A stretch of DNA of 64,000 bases from Isoetes taiwanensis (taxonomy: Eukaryota > Streptophyta > Lycopodiopsida > Isoetales > Isoetaceae): the NCBI GenBank assembly GCA_021234155.1, contig JAJEKV010000003.1:15050386-15114385 (forward strand), given 5' to 3'. Under the pieces are notes generated by a model, which was given only the letters and a program-made list of their open reading frames with translations, made no database searches and had not been told where the DNA came from. This document shows, one piece after another, positions 22,690-35,205 of the stretch; within the stretch, counting starts at the first letter, position 1, and each line of letters begins with the position of its first letter. Made by a program: the position numbers and the translations under genes.

Positions 22690-23440
22690 TCCTTTTGATG
22701 ATAAAAAAACACACTTCTTGGGGTTCAAACTCACTCCTCCCTTTCTACACAAGTCAAACAACATGGTTAGCATATCAAAATGTCTTTCGGAGAAGTTCCC
22801 AAGCAAAGATCATCCAAGAACACACGAAAAATGTTAGGCTGGCATTTCTTTAAAAATTGCATCCATGGCTCTTTGGAATGTTGCGAAGCATTCATCAATC
22901 CAAATGGCATTCTTTTCATGGCAAATGTTCCCCAAGGTGTGATGAATGAAGTTTTTGGCTGATCACCTTCTTTGATGCTTATCGATTAAAACACGAAAAG
23001 CCATCTAAGAATGAGTAAATCTCTTTCCACCTTTCTGACATGCAACACCTCTTCGAAATGGCAAAGGGTAACAATCCTTGCCAAGTAGCTTTGTTTAAAT
23101 CTCTATAGTCTATGCGGATCCTAATGGCCTTGTTTTTCTTTTTCAGCGGGAACAATGCAAGATAGCCACTCGGGATTCACAATTTCGATAATCACACACC
23201 GCATCTTTCATTTTGTATATTTCTTCCTTGATTAGACCTAATAGAGAAGCATTGATTCTTCTTAGCTTTTGTATAACAGGTTTCATACCTCCCTTTATCT
23301 TAATTTCAAATTCACAAACGCTTTTGTCAATTCCCACCAGACTCATCATAATCCCAAGCAAAGATATCCTTCCAATCATCAAAAATTTAGTAACCAAGGC
23401 ATTATCCTCTTCTCTCGAACAAATCTCCAACATATAACAC
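22690..23440 (-). pseudogene. element C reverse transcriptase
   Basis: The start reads GMKPVIQKLRRINASLLGLI near 23230-23290, the usual P.Q..RR..P entry to RT. Then WGTFAMKRMPFGLMNAS near 22890-22940 and VFLDDL near 22815-22830 (catalytic Asp pair) appear in shifted frames. Several indels break the reading. Confidence 0.8.
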
Positions 23441-24339
23441 CCTATCTAGACCTTTCTTATTGACCTTGACTTCTCTTACCTGTTTGTCTTCACTTGCATT
23501 TATTACGGGATGGGGTATAGGCATTCTTGGATCTCTCCTCTCAAGTTCCTCCTCTTGAATTGCTCCCTCGACCAAATGTTCAAGTAGCACACATACACTG
23601 TGAGTGCGCTTCACCATTTTGCTCCCTTGGAACATGGCGAGTTCGGTATCAAAATTCTTGAGTTCGGCATGGCTTGATTTTTGAGCTGCAACATGTCTTC
23701 ATTCTTGGCACGATATTCTCTCGATATTTGCCTGCTGAGACAAGGTGAGAGTCTCCAAAGATGATTACATTTCGATGTTTAGATTTTTTGCCTCTTGAAG
23801 ACGCAATCAATGCCTTATATTACGCCATATTAGAAGTGACATTAGGATAAATTCTTCCTACTTTAGCTTGACAACTTTGTTGGAAGCATCCTTGAGAATA
23901 GCAGTGAGAAGATGCCACATTAAGCCTTTTGGAAACACCACCATCAAACCATAAATAAGCAAAATTGCTCAACTTTGGTTGAAGCCAACTCCTTTGAGAT
24001 TTCTATGCTAGACTCCAACTCTCATCGTATCCGGTTCAAATTCTCCACATGGATGTGATATTAACATTTCTTCTTCAATGAAATTCATGCTTTCAAACTC
24101 TCCTAACTTATTATACAATGTTACCTTTTTCTTGCCATTTGAGATGGTACATTCTCCTCTTGACCACCACAGGGCCTTGCATCTTGTAGAAAGCCACCTT
24201 ACGCCCAAAAAGTAAGTCATATATATCTGATTTGTCCCCTATTCCTTCAAAAGCAACCACAACAAAGTTAGCTGCAACCATTATTCCTTCAACATCAATA
24301 GGCACATTGCTAACTATTCCCCTTTGGATTGATTTTAGA

Positions 24340-24741
24340 GTTAGAGAAAGATTTCAAGATCATTGGAGCCTTCTTATCTATTTCTAGTCCACATAGTCTC
24401 ATGACATGGTGTGGCATCACGTTCAAGGGTGATCCTCCATCTAGCGAACTTTGGTCAATACTTTTCCTTCCATTTTAGCAACACAAGTGAAAGCTCGGGA
24501 TCATTATCATCTGAGTGAGCATGTGCTCATCAATGTGGTTTGTCGGGGCAAACTCATCTTCCTTAGTAAGATTGAGCACCTTTTTTTTTACGTAAGAAGG
24601 GGCTATCTTGAGTAGGGTCGACAAATCTACACAGATTTTAGAATTCTTCAATAAATATTCAAAATCCTCACACTCTTTTTCCTTCTTGACGAATTTTTGA
24701 GCGGGAGGAAGAGGCACGACCTCTTTGCTTGCTTTCGGCAT
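24340..24741 (-). pseudogene. element C protease region
   Basis: A frame starting MPKASKEVVPLPPAQKF (24741) leads, after a frameshift, to DGGSPLNVMPHHVM near 24385-24440. This matches the D[LT]GAS.NVMP type active-site segment of plant Ty3/gypsy proteases, although the DGG here is unusual. It is too broken to be active as written. Confidence 0.6.
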
Positions 24742-24929
24742 CTTTATGTTTCAAAATCTCGGCTTCCTCAAGTGCGGTTCTTTCTCTTTGGCATTATTCA
24801 TCCTTACGGTGTGGACAGCCATAATCTCCTCTTGCTTTTCAACTTCTGCACAAACCTTATAGATGCACTTGGCTCACCAATTTTAGATTTTTCTTGTGCG
24901 GCAAAATATTCTTTGACTTTGCACCTATC

Positions 24930-25949
24930 CTCATAATGCCCCTCTGACCTTACAAAATTCACACGGGGCATTCTTTACCAAAGTGACCTCTTTTTCCACA
25001 CTTAGTGCATGGCCTATACCAGCAATAATCGGGAAGAGTGAGTATCTCTAAAGCAATGCACACATGGGGGTAAGTTTTCTTTTCATAAAGCTCTTCAACT
25101 CTTGCGGTTGTTTAGTTACCTCAACCCGATTGCCTCGGATACCTTGGTGATCTACGCTCTTACATCTGCTGGGGAGCCTCATCATCTTCCACCTTGACCT
25201 TTTTCTTTTCCTTTTGGATAGCATAGGCAGTCATGTGTGCTGATCCCATACACTCCTGCTCATAATCGGAAAAAAGGATCACTTGGTGAGTGTATGTCAT
25301 CGGTAAGTATGATATCATATCGGCAATTTCGGTGGCTTTGGTGAAAGCCTTGTGTATTGTATCAAACCCCTCCTGTTTTTGAATCTTCAAAAGCTTTACG
25401 TGTATTCTTGTTCGCTGCTCAATCCCACGATAAAAGAAGCCATTAGATGCAATGTATGGTTAGGAACATGATTGATTTGGCATTTGACCAGATAGTGGTT
25501 GAATCTTTCAACATACTGCTGTACACTTTCACCATGCTTGATGCGAAAAGTTTGCAACTCAAATATTAAATCTTGGGGGTCCAAGACTCTTCCAAACCTT
25601 GCTAGAAACTTTTTTACCAGTTCTTCCCAAGAATTGGTGCCTAAACCTATAACATATTCTAACCAAGCCCTTACCTCATCATTCTTAAAACACTTCTTAA
25701 ACTCGAGAAAACTTACTGACCTTTTTTTTTGTGACCATATTCTTGATAGTATTCTTCAAAAGTTTTGAGGAAATTGTTGGCATTCATGCTCGGATCAAAA
25801 ACAGGGACTGGAATAGGCACATTTAACTCAAAGTATTGATAAGGCATGCCTGCAGTCGTTTGTATGGTGACAGTAGGTGTAGCAGTAGCTTCATGATTAT
25901 CCTGTGTCTCAGTAGGCTCAGATGTCTCATTAACTCTTCTTGGTGCCAT
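24930..25949 (-). pseudogene. element C gag with two zinc knuckles
   Basis: Begins MAPRRVNETSEPTETQDNHE close to the 5' LTR. The capsid part (NANNFLKTFEEYYQEYG, then ELQTFRIKHGESVQQYVERF near 25510-25560) is split by frameshifts at a T-run near 25720 and near 25390. Two CX2CX4HX4C knuckles follow: CTKCGKRGHFGKEC (24965-25009) and, after a one-base shift, CEFCKVRGHYEDRC (about 24930-24960). The product would package the element RNA. Confidence 0.82.
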
Positions 25950-25992
25950 GAGTCCAGATTCCAGGAAGATAATCTCGGTAGAACCTCCAAAA

Positions 25993-28336
25993 TGTTGAAG
26001 GTGTTCCTGGCAAAACCTTCAACCTCAGTGGTTTAGAACCTCCAGGTTGCTTAAGGCAACCACTCTGAGTGCAAAGATTCCAGAAAAATGCACAAGAGTT
26101 CACTAAGAGTGAGTTTCCCTGAAGATAAAAAAGTCTGCCTCACAAAATAAGTTGCAGGATGTGATCTATGAAGCTATGGACCTGGATATCTTTCTACTAG
26201 ATGCTCAATACTTGACACAATCTAACTGCAAAAACTCAACAAGGTCAGGGTAGGCTAGGTAGGGACGAAATCGGATCAGCGACCCAGTCAATTTTTGGTC
26301 AATATCCCTAACCAAGAGAGCTGAAGTTTGAAACTTCGACATTGGTGGTGAATTTTACGGAGCTACCAGCTCTATCTTTCTCAGATTTGTCACGCACACC
26401 AAGGGCCAACTTTTTCCTTTGACCGAAGGGACCTAATTTTTCTTTTGATAATTTTTTGCCTAAGACTATGAGAAGAGAATAAACTTCGAGAGAGAATGTT
26501 TACTATAGGTGAACTGTATGCGTGTATTTAGCATTGCACGCTCTCTGATTTGCAACTTAGGCAGACAGCACACAACTAACGGTTTGTGCAGGCACTAGAC
26601 ACTCAACCAATAACAATTTTCTCTTTTTGGAAAAAGATCACAATGCAACTCAAGCAAATTGCTACAAAGGTCGGATTTTCAATTTAATCAGTCCTTTCGG
26701 AAGATACAATGTAATATCCCAAGCTCGGGGTCTTGGGCACGGGGTTAAATAGGTACACATATAAAATCCGGAGTATTGAGTCAACAATCGGATCAAAGGT
26801 AAACATAGGAGGTCAGAAACAAGCTCAAGATTATCAAGCGGTCCTTCTTCAAGCCAAATCTTTCTTCTTTGCCTTCAAGCCCTCGAAAATCTTCTGTGCA
26901 GGAAATCCCCTTTTGTAGAATGTTACGTTCGTTGAGATCTCAATTATTTCCCTCCAATCTTACGTCTTCTAGCTCGCACTAAGCATTCATGGCATTAAAC
27001 ATGATGATTCGCCGGTTTAGGTAGTGATTTAATGGTTTGTTTGGCAGATTGAGCGGATCTTGGCGTTTTTTTCATTTAGGTTTTTGGTAGTTCGAAGCTC
27101 AATATCCCACAGGCCTGATCGAATTTGGGAGACAAGGTATATAAGGGCTAAAAAATCCATTCTTTCTGATTATTGCGTGCAGTGTCCACGTGGGATTCGG
27201 TACCTCCACCGCCCCACACGCCCGGGATGCTCCACGCGGCAGGGGGGGATTGGCTTGGAAGAGAAATTAAATTAGGGGGGGTAGATAGGAAAATTTTTGC
27301 ACCCTTTACACCCTATGGCACGATTCCCTAGAAAACATATATCATGCCTAGAATAAGGCCTTTTCTCAAAATTCTTTCTTTCTAGGGGAATCTTTTTTTG
27401 TGCCCTATAATATTCTGGGGTCTTTTTTCACCATAGAGCTCTTTGGAATTTGGAAAAAATTTGGGGAGTGGATGGAGTGGCATTTGAAAAAGATGGCATG
27501 GCCAGGTAATGGCCAATGGGAATGATGACGTGTCAGCCCACTTGAATTTGAAAATTCTCTCTAGTCAAAATTTTTAGAATGATGTGGAGATGATGTGTGT
27601 GAATGATGAGGTGTCAAAAGTGATGTGGCAACAATGATATTTTGGAATGAATTTTGATTTGAATGAGAGTTTGAGATGAAAAGGATAAAATGGTGATGGG
27701 TGTGATGTGTGTAGTATGGTGTAGAGGGACTTGGCACATCTAGTGCTCATTAGGAAGCCAAAAATTTTGTGGAGCATCTTTGAGGCATCTTTGAGGCATA
27801 TTTGAATTTTGAGCATTTCCCTTAGGGATTTTGCAAGCCTCTCTACATTTTGCTCAAGTTGCATGGAATGTTGACTTCATAAGCAAAGTTGTGACTATGT
27901 CAAGTCTCTCTTGAACTAGTGGATGATGAAGCAAGTGGGTGTTTTATGAAGGTGTATTTTGACTAGAAAGAACTTTCAAGGTCAAGTTTGACTTTGGGAG
28001 GTGTATGAGTAAGGAGCCAAGGTTCAATGCTATTTGGGATGGTGGAGTGGATGAGGATGGAAATCAAAAAAATGCCAAAGATGCCAAGCTCATAAATGAT
28101 CACATACCATGGAATGCTCTTCAAGGGATCTTTTTTCTCTTCTTCTCTACACTTCCCATGCTTGTTTGACCTTTTTGTATCTCTTGAGTGACTTGAATCA
28201 ATTGTCCTTCCTTTGCTCTTCAAACTTGAGTGTATGCTAGTGAAGCATTCTCCTAATATCTTGCAAATTGAACCAAACTGATAGGATTAGTGCTAATACA
28301 TGCTTGGCTCTTACATGCTGCCATAGCATGGCAGCA
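25993..28336 (-). repeat. element C 5' LTR
   Basis: The same sequence as 17658-19995, at the 5' side of the - strand coding region. On the - strand it is followed after three T residues by TGGAGGTTCTACCGAGAT, which has the TGG start of a primer site complementary to a tRNA 3' end. I cannot assign the tRNA with confidence. Confidence 0.95.
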
Positions 28337-28341
28337 GGAGG

Positions 28342-29142
28342 GGTCGCTAAGGATTGGTGGCTTGATCTACTCAAGCACCGACCCAAGGAAACTCCGATCA
28401 CAACATTTGCAGAGTTTGAGACACTCATTAAGGAAAGGTTTCTGGGTCATAACTGGGAGCGGGATTTGCTCGCCGAATGGAACCAGTTGACCCAGCAAGA
28501 CAAGGAGTCCGTTCGTGATTTTTCGGCAAGAGTCTTGAAGAAAGGTCTCCAGCTTGGCAAAAATGATGCAGAGAAATCTGATCGGTTGATGGGCAGTGTC
28601 CATCGTTGGATCCGAGCCAAGTTGGATCTTCAAGCTGCAAACCTTTCTTTTGGGGCCCTCTGCAAACTAGCAGAAAAAGTTGAAGAGGAGGGTCTTTCAT
28701 TAACTCAGGCCATCAATGCACAAAGGGGGTTTAAATCTATGTCGTATGATTCCCACGCGGGTCATTCTCACAAGTTTGTTAAACCCGTGCATCGTGAAGA
28801 GCGTACCAATGGAGATCATGTTCCTCCTATTTCTGTCTTAGGGTCAGGTGCAAAGCGTTCTCGGGAGAAGGATAAGTCTTCGCCAGAGAGGGAGCCTAAA
28901 GAATCCTATATGGCTCGGAAGAATCACCTCCGTCGTGAGCATAAGTGTTTTATTTGCTCTAGTCCTGACCATAAATTTTTTGAATGTTCCAGGTACACCC
29001 CAAAGGAAAAAGGGGATTCAAAATCAGATACATCTAAAGTTCCACCGGAATCTAAGAAAGAAAGCGGGACAAAAACGGTGGCTTTTGTGGGTCATTCCTA
29101 TACACTAGACCATCCTGAACATAGTCAGCTTTTGCGTTTCAA
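28342..29142 (+). pseudogene. inverted chromovirus B gag, 3' fragment, resumed after element C
   Basis: The + strand frame resumes with VAKDWWLDLLKHRPKE and runs open through the gag helix region, the zinc knuckle [14 protein letters not shown] near 28945-28990 and on to [10 protein letters not shown]. There it switches, without homology, to - strand integrase sequence at 29143. Apart from C it is free of frameshifts. Confidence 0.92.
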
Positions 29143-32100
29143 AGGCAAAGGAATACCATGAGGTTTCTTAGGAACTTTCTTAGTACGTTGGCACGTCACA
29201 CAAAAACGTATATGAACCATCACATCCCGACGCAAGCCAGGCCAAGTGAAATAGGGTTCAACCTTAGCCAAAGTAGCAGTAAGCCCACGATGACCTGCAG
29301 TAGGTGCATCATGGACTTCCCGAAGAATAAGTTGTCTAAAGGCACGAACAATACATAACTTTGGACCCTTATACAAGAAACCATTCGTTATCTTATACCC
29401 AAAAGCGTTACCAGTTTGAGCCATCAACCAAATATCTTTATAATCAGGATCAGTTGCATAAAGTTGTTTCATGTCATCCAAATGATCGGTGCTAGCAATA
29501 GAAAAAGAGAACATACCTCATAACCTCTTCTACTTAATGCGTCCGCAACCACATTCTCCTTACCTGGATGATAATCCACTGTAAAATCATACTGCTGCAT
29601 AAACGAAACCCACTTAAGTTGACGTTCAGATAAATTTTTCTGGGAAACTATATGTTTGATGCTTTGATGATCAGTCAAAATATGAACGGCGGAGCCTAAA
29701 ACATAATGACGCCAAACCTTCAAAGCATGGATAACAGCCAAGAATTCTTTATCATACACACTATATCTACTTTGGATTCCAAAATTTACGACTTTCAAAA
29801 GCGATAGGATGATCTTCTCGCATCAAAACGCACCCAAGGCAGTCCCACTAGCATCAACACACATCAAGTAGGGCACTCCAAACTTTGGTAATCGCAAGAT
29901 CTGGGAGGGTTAACCATAGCATCCTTCAAAGCACGAAAAGCAATTTGTTGATTATCACCCCATAAGAAAGGCACATCCTTTTTAATTAATAAATAGAGTT
30001 CGAAGCAATGCTAGCAAAATTCTTGACAAATTTTCTATAATAACCGCACAATCCCAAAAAGCATAAAGCGATCCCAAGAAGACGGACTAGGCCAACTTAA
30101 AATTGCATGTACTTTGCTAGGATCCACTTTGAGACCTTCACTTGAGACAATATGGCCTAAGTATTCAATCTCGATTGAAAGAATATACTTTTCTTAGTAT
30201 TGAGCGTGATCCGTTCTTTTTTTAGCGAAGCGAAAAACCTCTTGCAAATGCAAATAGTGTTCTTCTAAAGACTTGCTAAAAACTAAAATATCATCAAAGA
30301 AAACAACTACAAAATGACCATGCACATTCTCAAAGATTAAGCCCCATTAACTCGCATAAAGGAAGGCGGGCGATTTGTGAGACCAAAAGGCATGACGAGA
30401 AACTCATAATGTCCAAAAGTCGTTCTAAAGGCTGTTTTATGCACATCTTCTGGCGCCACTTTAAGTTGCCAATAGCCAGACTTGAGATCTAGACGGCTAA
30501 AAACCTTAGCACCTTGTAATTGATCAAATAGATCATCCGCACGTGGAATAGGAAACTTATTTTTTATAGTAATCTTATTCAAGGCACGGTAGTCAATACA
30601 CATACGCCAAGAATTGTCCTTTTTCCTGACCAGTAAAACTGGTGCACCAAAAGGTGAGGAACTATGCCGAATTAAACCAGCTTGAAGTAACTCATCAAGT
30701 TGGCGCTTAATCTCAGCTTGTTGCCCATGCATTCTCCTATAAGGAGCTTGATTTGGGGGTTCCTTTCCCGGCAAAAGATCAATTGTGTGGTCTTCTGGCC
30801 GCTGAGGAGGTAATGATGTGGCAATGTCATTAGAAAACACATCAGAATGATTCATAAGAAACAAAGTTTGACGTTCATTTATTGGTGATGTAATTGACTT
30901 ATTACACGAAGCCACCAAGTAAACAAAAGGAGATTTCATTGCCAAACGCTTAAATTGAACAACAGAGACCATTGGAATGGGGGCTATCACAAGATCCTTA
31001 ACCAACTTAAAGGTCTTTTTCCCGCCATCCAAGGCTAACAAAAGAGTACCAGAAACCCAGTCAATCAAAGGATTATACTCTTGATGCCAGGGCATCCCAA
31101 TCAAAAGATCCACACTGCCAAGGTCAGCCACCAAAAAAGTACGCTTGGCGTTAAAACCTTGAATGGAGTATTCCAAATCTTTAACCACCAAAGCACAAGG
31201 TGAAAGTTGACCACGAAAAGCGGACGACAAATCCATCGCATTTGTCAATGGAATAGTGGATAAGTCCAACGCCTTCACTAACCTGTCAGAAATCACATCA
31301 AACTCACTACCAGGGTCAAAAAGAGCATGCACTTTCTGATCCCGGACAGTTGCCCAAAAACGCAAAAGCTGACTATGTTCAGGATGGTCTAGTGTATAGG
31401 AATGACCTACAAAAGCCACCGTCTTTGTCCCGCTTTCTTTCTTCGATTCCGGTGGAACTTTAGATGAGCCTGGTTTTGAATCCCCTTTTTTTCTTTGGGG
31501 TGTGTACGGGACATTCAAAAATTTATGGTCGGGACTAGAGCAAATAAAACACTTATGCTCACGACGGAGGCGATTCTTCCGAGCCATATAGGATTCTTTA
31601 GGCTCCCTCTCTTAAGACTTATCCTCCTCCCGAGAACGCTTTGCACGACCCTAAAGCGTAAAGAGTAGGAACATGATCTCCATTGTTCGCCCTTCACGAT
31701 GCGGGTTTAACAAACTTGTGAGAATGACCCACCGGGAATCATATGACATAGGTTTAAACCCCCTTTGTGCATTGATGGCCTGAGTTAATGAAAGACCTTC
31801 CTCTTCAACTTTTTCTGCTAGTTTGCAGAGGGCCCCAAAAGAAAGGTTTGCAGCTTGAAGATCCAACTTGGCTCGGATCCAACGATGGACACTGCCCATC
31901 AACCGGTCGATTTCTACGCATCATTTTTGCCAAAATTTGGAGACCTTTCTTCAAGACTCTTGCCGAAAAATCACACGAACGGACTCCTTGTCTTCTTTGG
32001 GTCAACTGGTTCCATTCTGCGAGCAAATCCCGCTCCCAATTATGACCCAGAAACCTTTCCTTAATGAGTGTCTCAAACTCTGCAAATGTTGTGATCGGAG

Positions 32101-32508
32101 TTTCCTTAGGTCGGTGCTTGAGTAGATCAAGCCACCAATCCTTAGCGACCCCTCCTAAATGGCGTTGACAAAATAAAGCCGAAAGTGTCATCATCATCCT
32201 TGGTCTTGGCGAAATATGAGTTCGAGATCCATAACCATGCAAAGAGTTCCTCTGCATCATCCGTGGTCGCCAAATAAGGTTTGAACTCAATTTTCACATT
32301 GGCGCCGATCTTAATACTCACCGACACGTGGATGTCACGCATCATGTGGCGGCTTCAATCGCCGAACTTCGGCCCGAAGCGAGTCCATGTCCTGAAGCTC
32401 CTGTATGCGAGCTAAAGCAGCTTCCAACTTTTCGCTCAAAATCGCATTGTCGGTCTCCAACTCCATTACCCGATCCACTTCCGCAGCGGATTGAAGCTCT
32501 GATACCAC
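29143..32508 (-). pseudogene. chromovirus B gag-pol, copy iv (integrase cut off)
   Basis: Starting behind LTR d, this copy has gag (31590-32490), zinc knuckle, protease (DPGS near 31310), RT motifs in the frame 30337-31587, RNase H near 29470-29800 and the integrase zinc finger near 29230, stopping inside integrase at 29143. Many small indels break it compared with the pol at 14706-17535 and gag copies i and ii, nearly all at CTG or CAG sites. A 14-bp deletion lies just behind the primer site. It is either a decayed copy or one affected by read errors. Confidence 0.88.
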
Positions 32509-32712
32509 TGAAATGCACGAATGACGTGCTAGCTATACTCGCCACCCAACCACGAGCTCAGCACAGATACTGAATGCCCGATGAGCTCTCCCCCGAGCCT
32601 CTTTATAGCTAGCAACCCTCCATGCATGCATGCAACCCCTCTAGGGATGCATGCAACCTCTTAGGGATGCATGCAATCCCTCTCTGGACGTCCACGTCCA
32701 GTGTCTATTGCA
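32509..32712 (-). repeat. chromovirus B LTR (d), outer 5' LTR
   Basis: About 204 bp, TG...CA on the - strand, followed by the primer site at about 32496-32507 (GCTCTGATACCA on the + strand). It marks the right-hand border of the B array; sequence to its right belongs to the NDC1 flank. Confidence 0.9.
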
Positions 32713-33073
32713 GGAATACTTCTGATTACCTCTTGAGTGGAATCGAAGTCACACTTTCCATTCCGCAGCCAAAACGAACTCCCCAGTTTCCATGTATAAA
32801 TGTTCACATTTTTTATTTTTCTGGCATTTATTGTAGAAGCAAATAAAACAATATGTTTACAGCAATCAGAGCATTGAAAAGTGATGACATTAGAGACAGT
32901 TCTGAAAGGCATGCATAATACAAATTAGCTATGATATGGAATGTCCTAAAATGTACATTTGGATGCAAAAACCTAGATAATATGCATTCATGATCTTGTT
33001 CCCGACTGCCAAAAAACTCTCCAATAAACATAAAACAAAACTCAGTTTCATGGGTTTAGACTAACATAATCAT
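32713..33073. other. spacer between the B array and NDC1
   Basis: About 360 bp without a supported gene. It is the NDC1 3' flank and probably contains its 3' UTR and polyadenylation site. The retrotransposon array ends only this far from an intact essential gene. Confidence 0.6.
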
Positions 33074-35205
33074 CTACTCCCTGAAATCCAGAAACTGATA
33101 TAGTTTCTGAGCATGCATATCATAGGTGCCATAAACAGGCTTGCTTCTGCTTAGCCAATCTCTTTCTGCGACAGCGCAGCTGGTCTTGCCAGGACCAGCA
33201 AGCATCATCTCATCTAGAAAGACACATGTGATTCTGTATATTGAAGTGCAAACAACATCAGCCATGGCATGGGTTTTCTTGTGCAATTCAGACTTTTTCC
33301 TGAACATGAGAGACTGTCGTCTGTCGATATCCATGAAGGCACCCCGGAAAGGAACTGCCCATTTAATACCATTGGGCCCTACAAAACTGAGCGCTTGGAA
33401 GCTATTCCTCCTACCAAGGTACACCTCCAACACAAGAAGACATGACAAGAGAGATGACAAAACTGCACTGTTAGAGCCAGTTAATTGCGCAACTCCATAC
33501 TTGTCCTCCTTATGAGAATATGCAGTAAGAGCAGCAGCTGCCTGTGCACACCATGCACAAAGCTGCACAGTCAACATACCCAATTAGACACTGGTGTCTT
33601 GCAGTTGACATGTAGTTAAAGATGCCATAGAAGTGAGAAAAGTAAATTTACTTGTCTACAGAGAATGGACACACCTGAAAATCTTGAAAAATATCTTTTG
33701 AGCTTCCTAGTTGAAATATTTGCCTTTGCTCAATGGTAGGCTGTTGCTGCTTAAATATGTCAGCTTGCCCTGTCTGAAGATTTTCAAGACCCTTTGATAG
33801 TTTGCTGGTAAGATTGTCGAGGGGCCGCAAGCACACTGCAATCACCCTTCGATAGGTTTCACCTGATTCTTCAAAAAGTGCAGCCCGTCTCCAAGACTCA
33901 ACATGCTTCTCTGAGAAACCAGAAAGTGTATACAGGTCCAAGTATGCAAGATATTGTAGAAACAAGCCATCTGCATCTTCCAAGGCAGATAACAAGCTAC
34001 GACTTGGATCTGTCTCTGCAGCAGCTGATCCAGGCCTTGGAGCAAAAGCATATCGAGTTGTGTGAGTAACCTGGGTCATCAATAGTTCAGTCAAGATGCA
34101 AACAAAAAGTAGCCTGAAGAGAAATAGCAGACGTATTTACCTGAATAAGGTTATGACAGGCATTCCAACAAAGAATACTGAAGAATGTTGCCACGAAAAA
34201 TACAATTTGATGCCAAATGGAAAATCTGGGTACATTTCTAGGATAAAAAATTCCCAACATATCCGAGTGCAGTAGACGAACTGGTATTTCAGCCAAAATC
34301 AGGAATAGGAGAGCAAGCCTGAAGGCTACAGTGACAGCAGCTGGCATACCCAGTTTAACACTGAATAATAAGTGCCGCTGGAAAAACATAAAAGTACCAA
34401 TCTTTATAAATTTTTCAGTCTCAAGATTTCACTATCCACATTAATTAGTATAAATATTTTGGCGAAGTAAAGATAGATATATTGTATCTGCCCTATTAAT
34501 TCCATCCCAGAAAACAGTGCTATAGAGATTTGATAAACAGCTAGAGTTGCTTATGTAAACAGTTCAAAATGACATATGCAGTGAATAACTCCTTAGATCT
34601 TCTTCACAAAGAGCATATGGTGCCCTGGATACGAATATCGTTTGGTAAAGCGAATAGGTGTGGAGACTAACCTGAACTATAGGGAACCTTAAAATATAAT
34701 GCTTGGTGAGGACAAAATGTAGTGCATAGTAAAACCCCACAAAAGCTCCACGAAACCCCATATCCAGCAAGCCAACGCCCCCAAGAGAGGAATGCATATA
34801 TGATGCGAAAGCAATAAGCGATAGAGATCCAGATAAAGGACATAACACTAAGCAGAACAAGCCTCGACGAGTGAGTGCACGGATTTTCTCCAGCCAAATG
34901 ATAGTTTCCAACGCCGAATCTTCCCCAAGCACATTCTTCCATGCCAAACTCATGCTTCCCCAGAGCAAGTCGGAGGGAGATGGCACACCAATATCCTCAG
35001 GCGTAACTACCACCATTTGACCTAAAACAAAAGCAAACTGCGCCACAAGCAACACAAAGTATCTGGCCAATATCAGCAACGGATCGCTCCATAGCTCCGG
35101 CATAAGCAGCTCCCATATTATCCAAATAAAGGAAACAGCAACCGTTTGCCATATGACGCATCTAGCCCATCGCTTGCCGACGACCTCCCATGCCATGTCC
35201 CCCAT
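33074..35205 (-). CDS. NDC1: nucleoporin NDC1 (Ndc1-Nup family), four exons
   Basis: Exons at 34672-35205, 34141-34377, 33675-34070 and 33074-33562 join with GT...AG introns, all in phase 0, to a 551-residue protein, close to the usual plant length. NDC1 is a membrane-embedded nucleoporin that anchors nuclear pore complexes in the nuclear envelope. The N-terminal half shows about six hydrophobic segments (for example VIWQTVAVSFIWIIWELLMP and PLLILARYFVLLVAQFAF). The soluble C-terminal half carries family blocks: YAFAPRPGSAAAETDPS, LLQYLAYLDL-like, SWRRAALFEESGETYRRVIA, KYGVAQLTGSNSAVLSSLL, GPNGIKWAVP and MADVVCTSIYRITCVFLDEM. No stop or frameshift is present and the splice sites are good. The start at 35205 gives the first ATG before the first membrane segment. 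This is the only clearly intact host gene in the window. Confidence 0.95.

Larger units (their letters stand above)
17658..28336 (-). mobile_element. complete Ty3/gypsy element C (10.68 kb) with both LTRs and a 5-bp target duplication
   Basis: Two LTRs of 2338 and 2344 bp enclose about 6 kb of - strand coding sequence. The element is flanked by GGAGG on both sides (17653-17657 and 28337-28341), and removing it restores a continuous B gag frame. The coding order is gag with two zinc knuckles, protease, RT, RNase H and integrase, with no chromodomain seen, which points to a non-chromovirus plant lineage. Every coding block has frameshifts. Confidence 0.96.
11087..32712 (-). mobile_element. scrambled multi-copy chromovirus B array (with element C nested inside)
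   Basis: Four B LTRs (12582-12786, 14235-14447, 14448-14661, 32509-32712), three - strand gag copies, one + strand gag, one full pol and one partial pol share almost the same sequence. Reading on the - strand the order is LTR, PBS, gag, protease, RT, RNase H, part of integrase (32712 to 29143); inverted gag (29142 to 17536, interrupted by C); RT to chromodomain (17535 to 14706); purine tract; LTR; LTR; PBS; gag-protease (to 12787); LTR; PBS; gag-protease (to 11087). This is not a simple nested insertion, and junction details are given under separate entries. Confidence 0.88.

Noticed and set aside
17658-28336. Tandem duplication of a 2.3-kb host segment
   Set aside because: The repeats end in TG...CA, enclose gag-pol and are bounded by a 5-bp target duplication, so they are LTRs.
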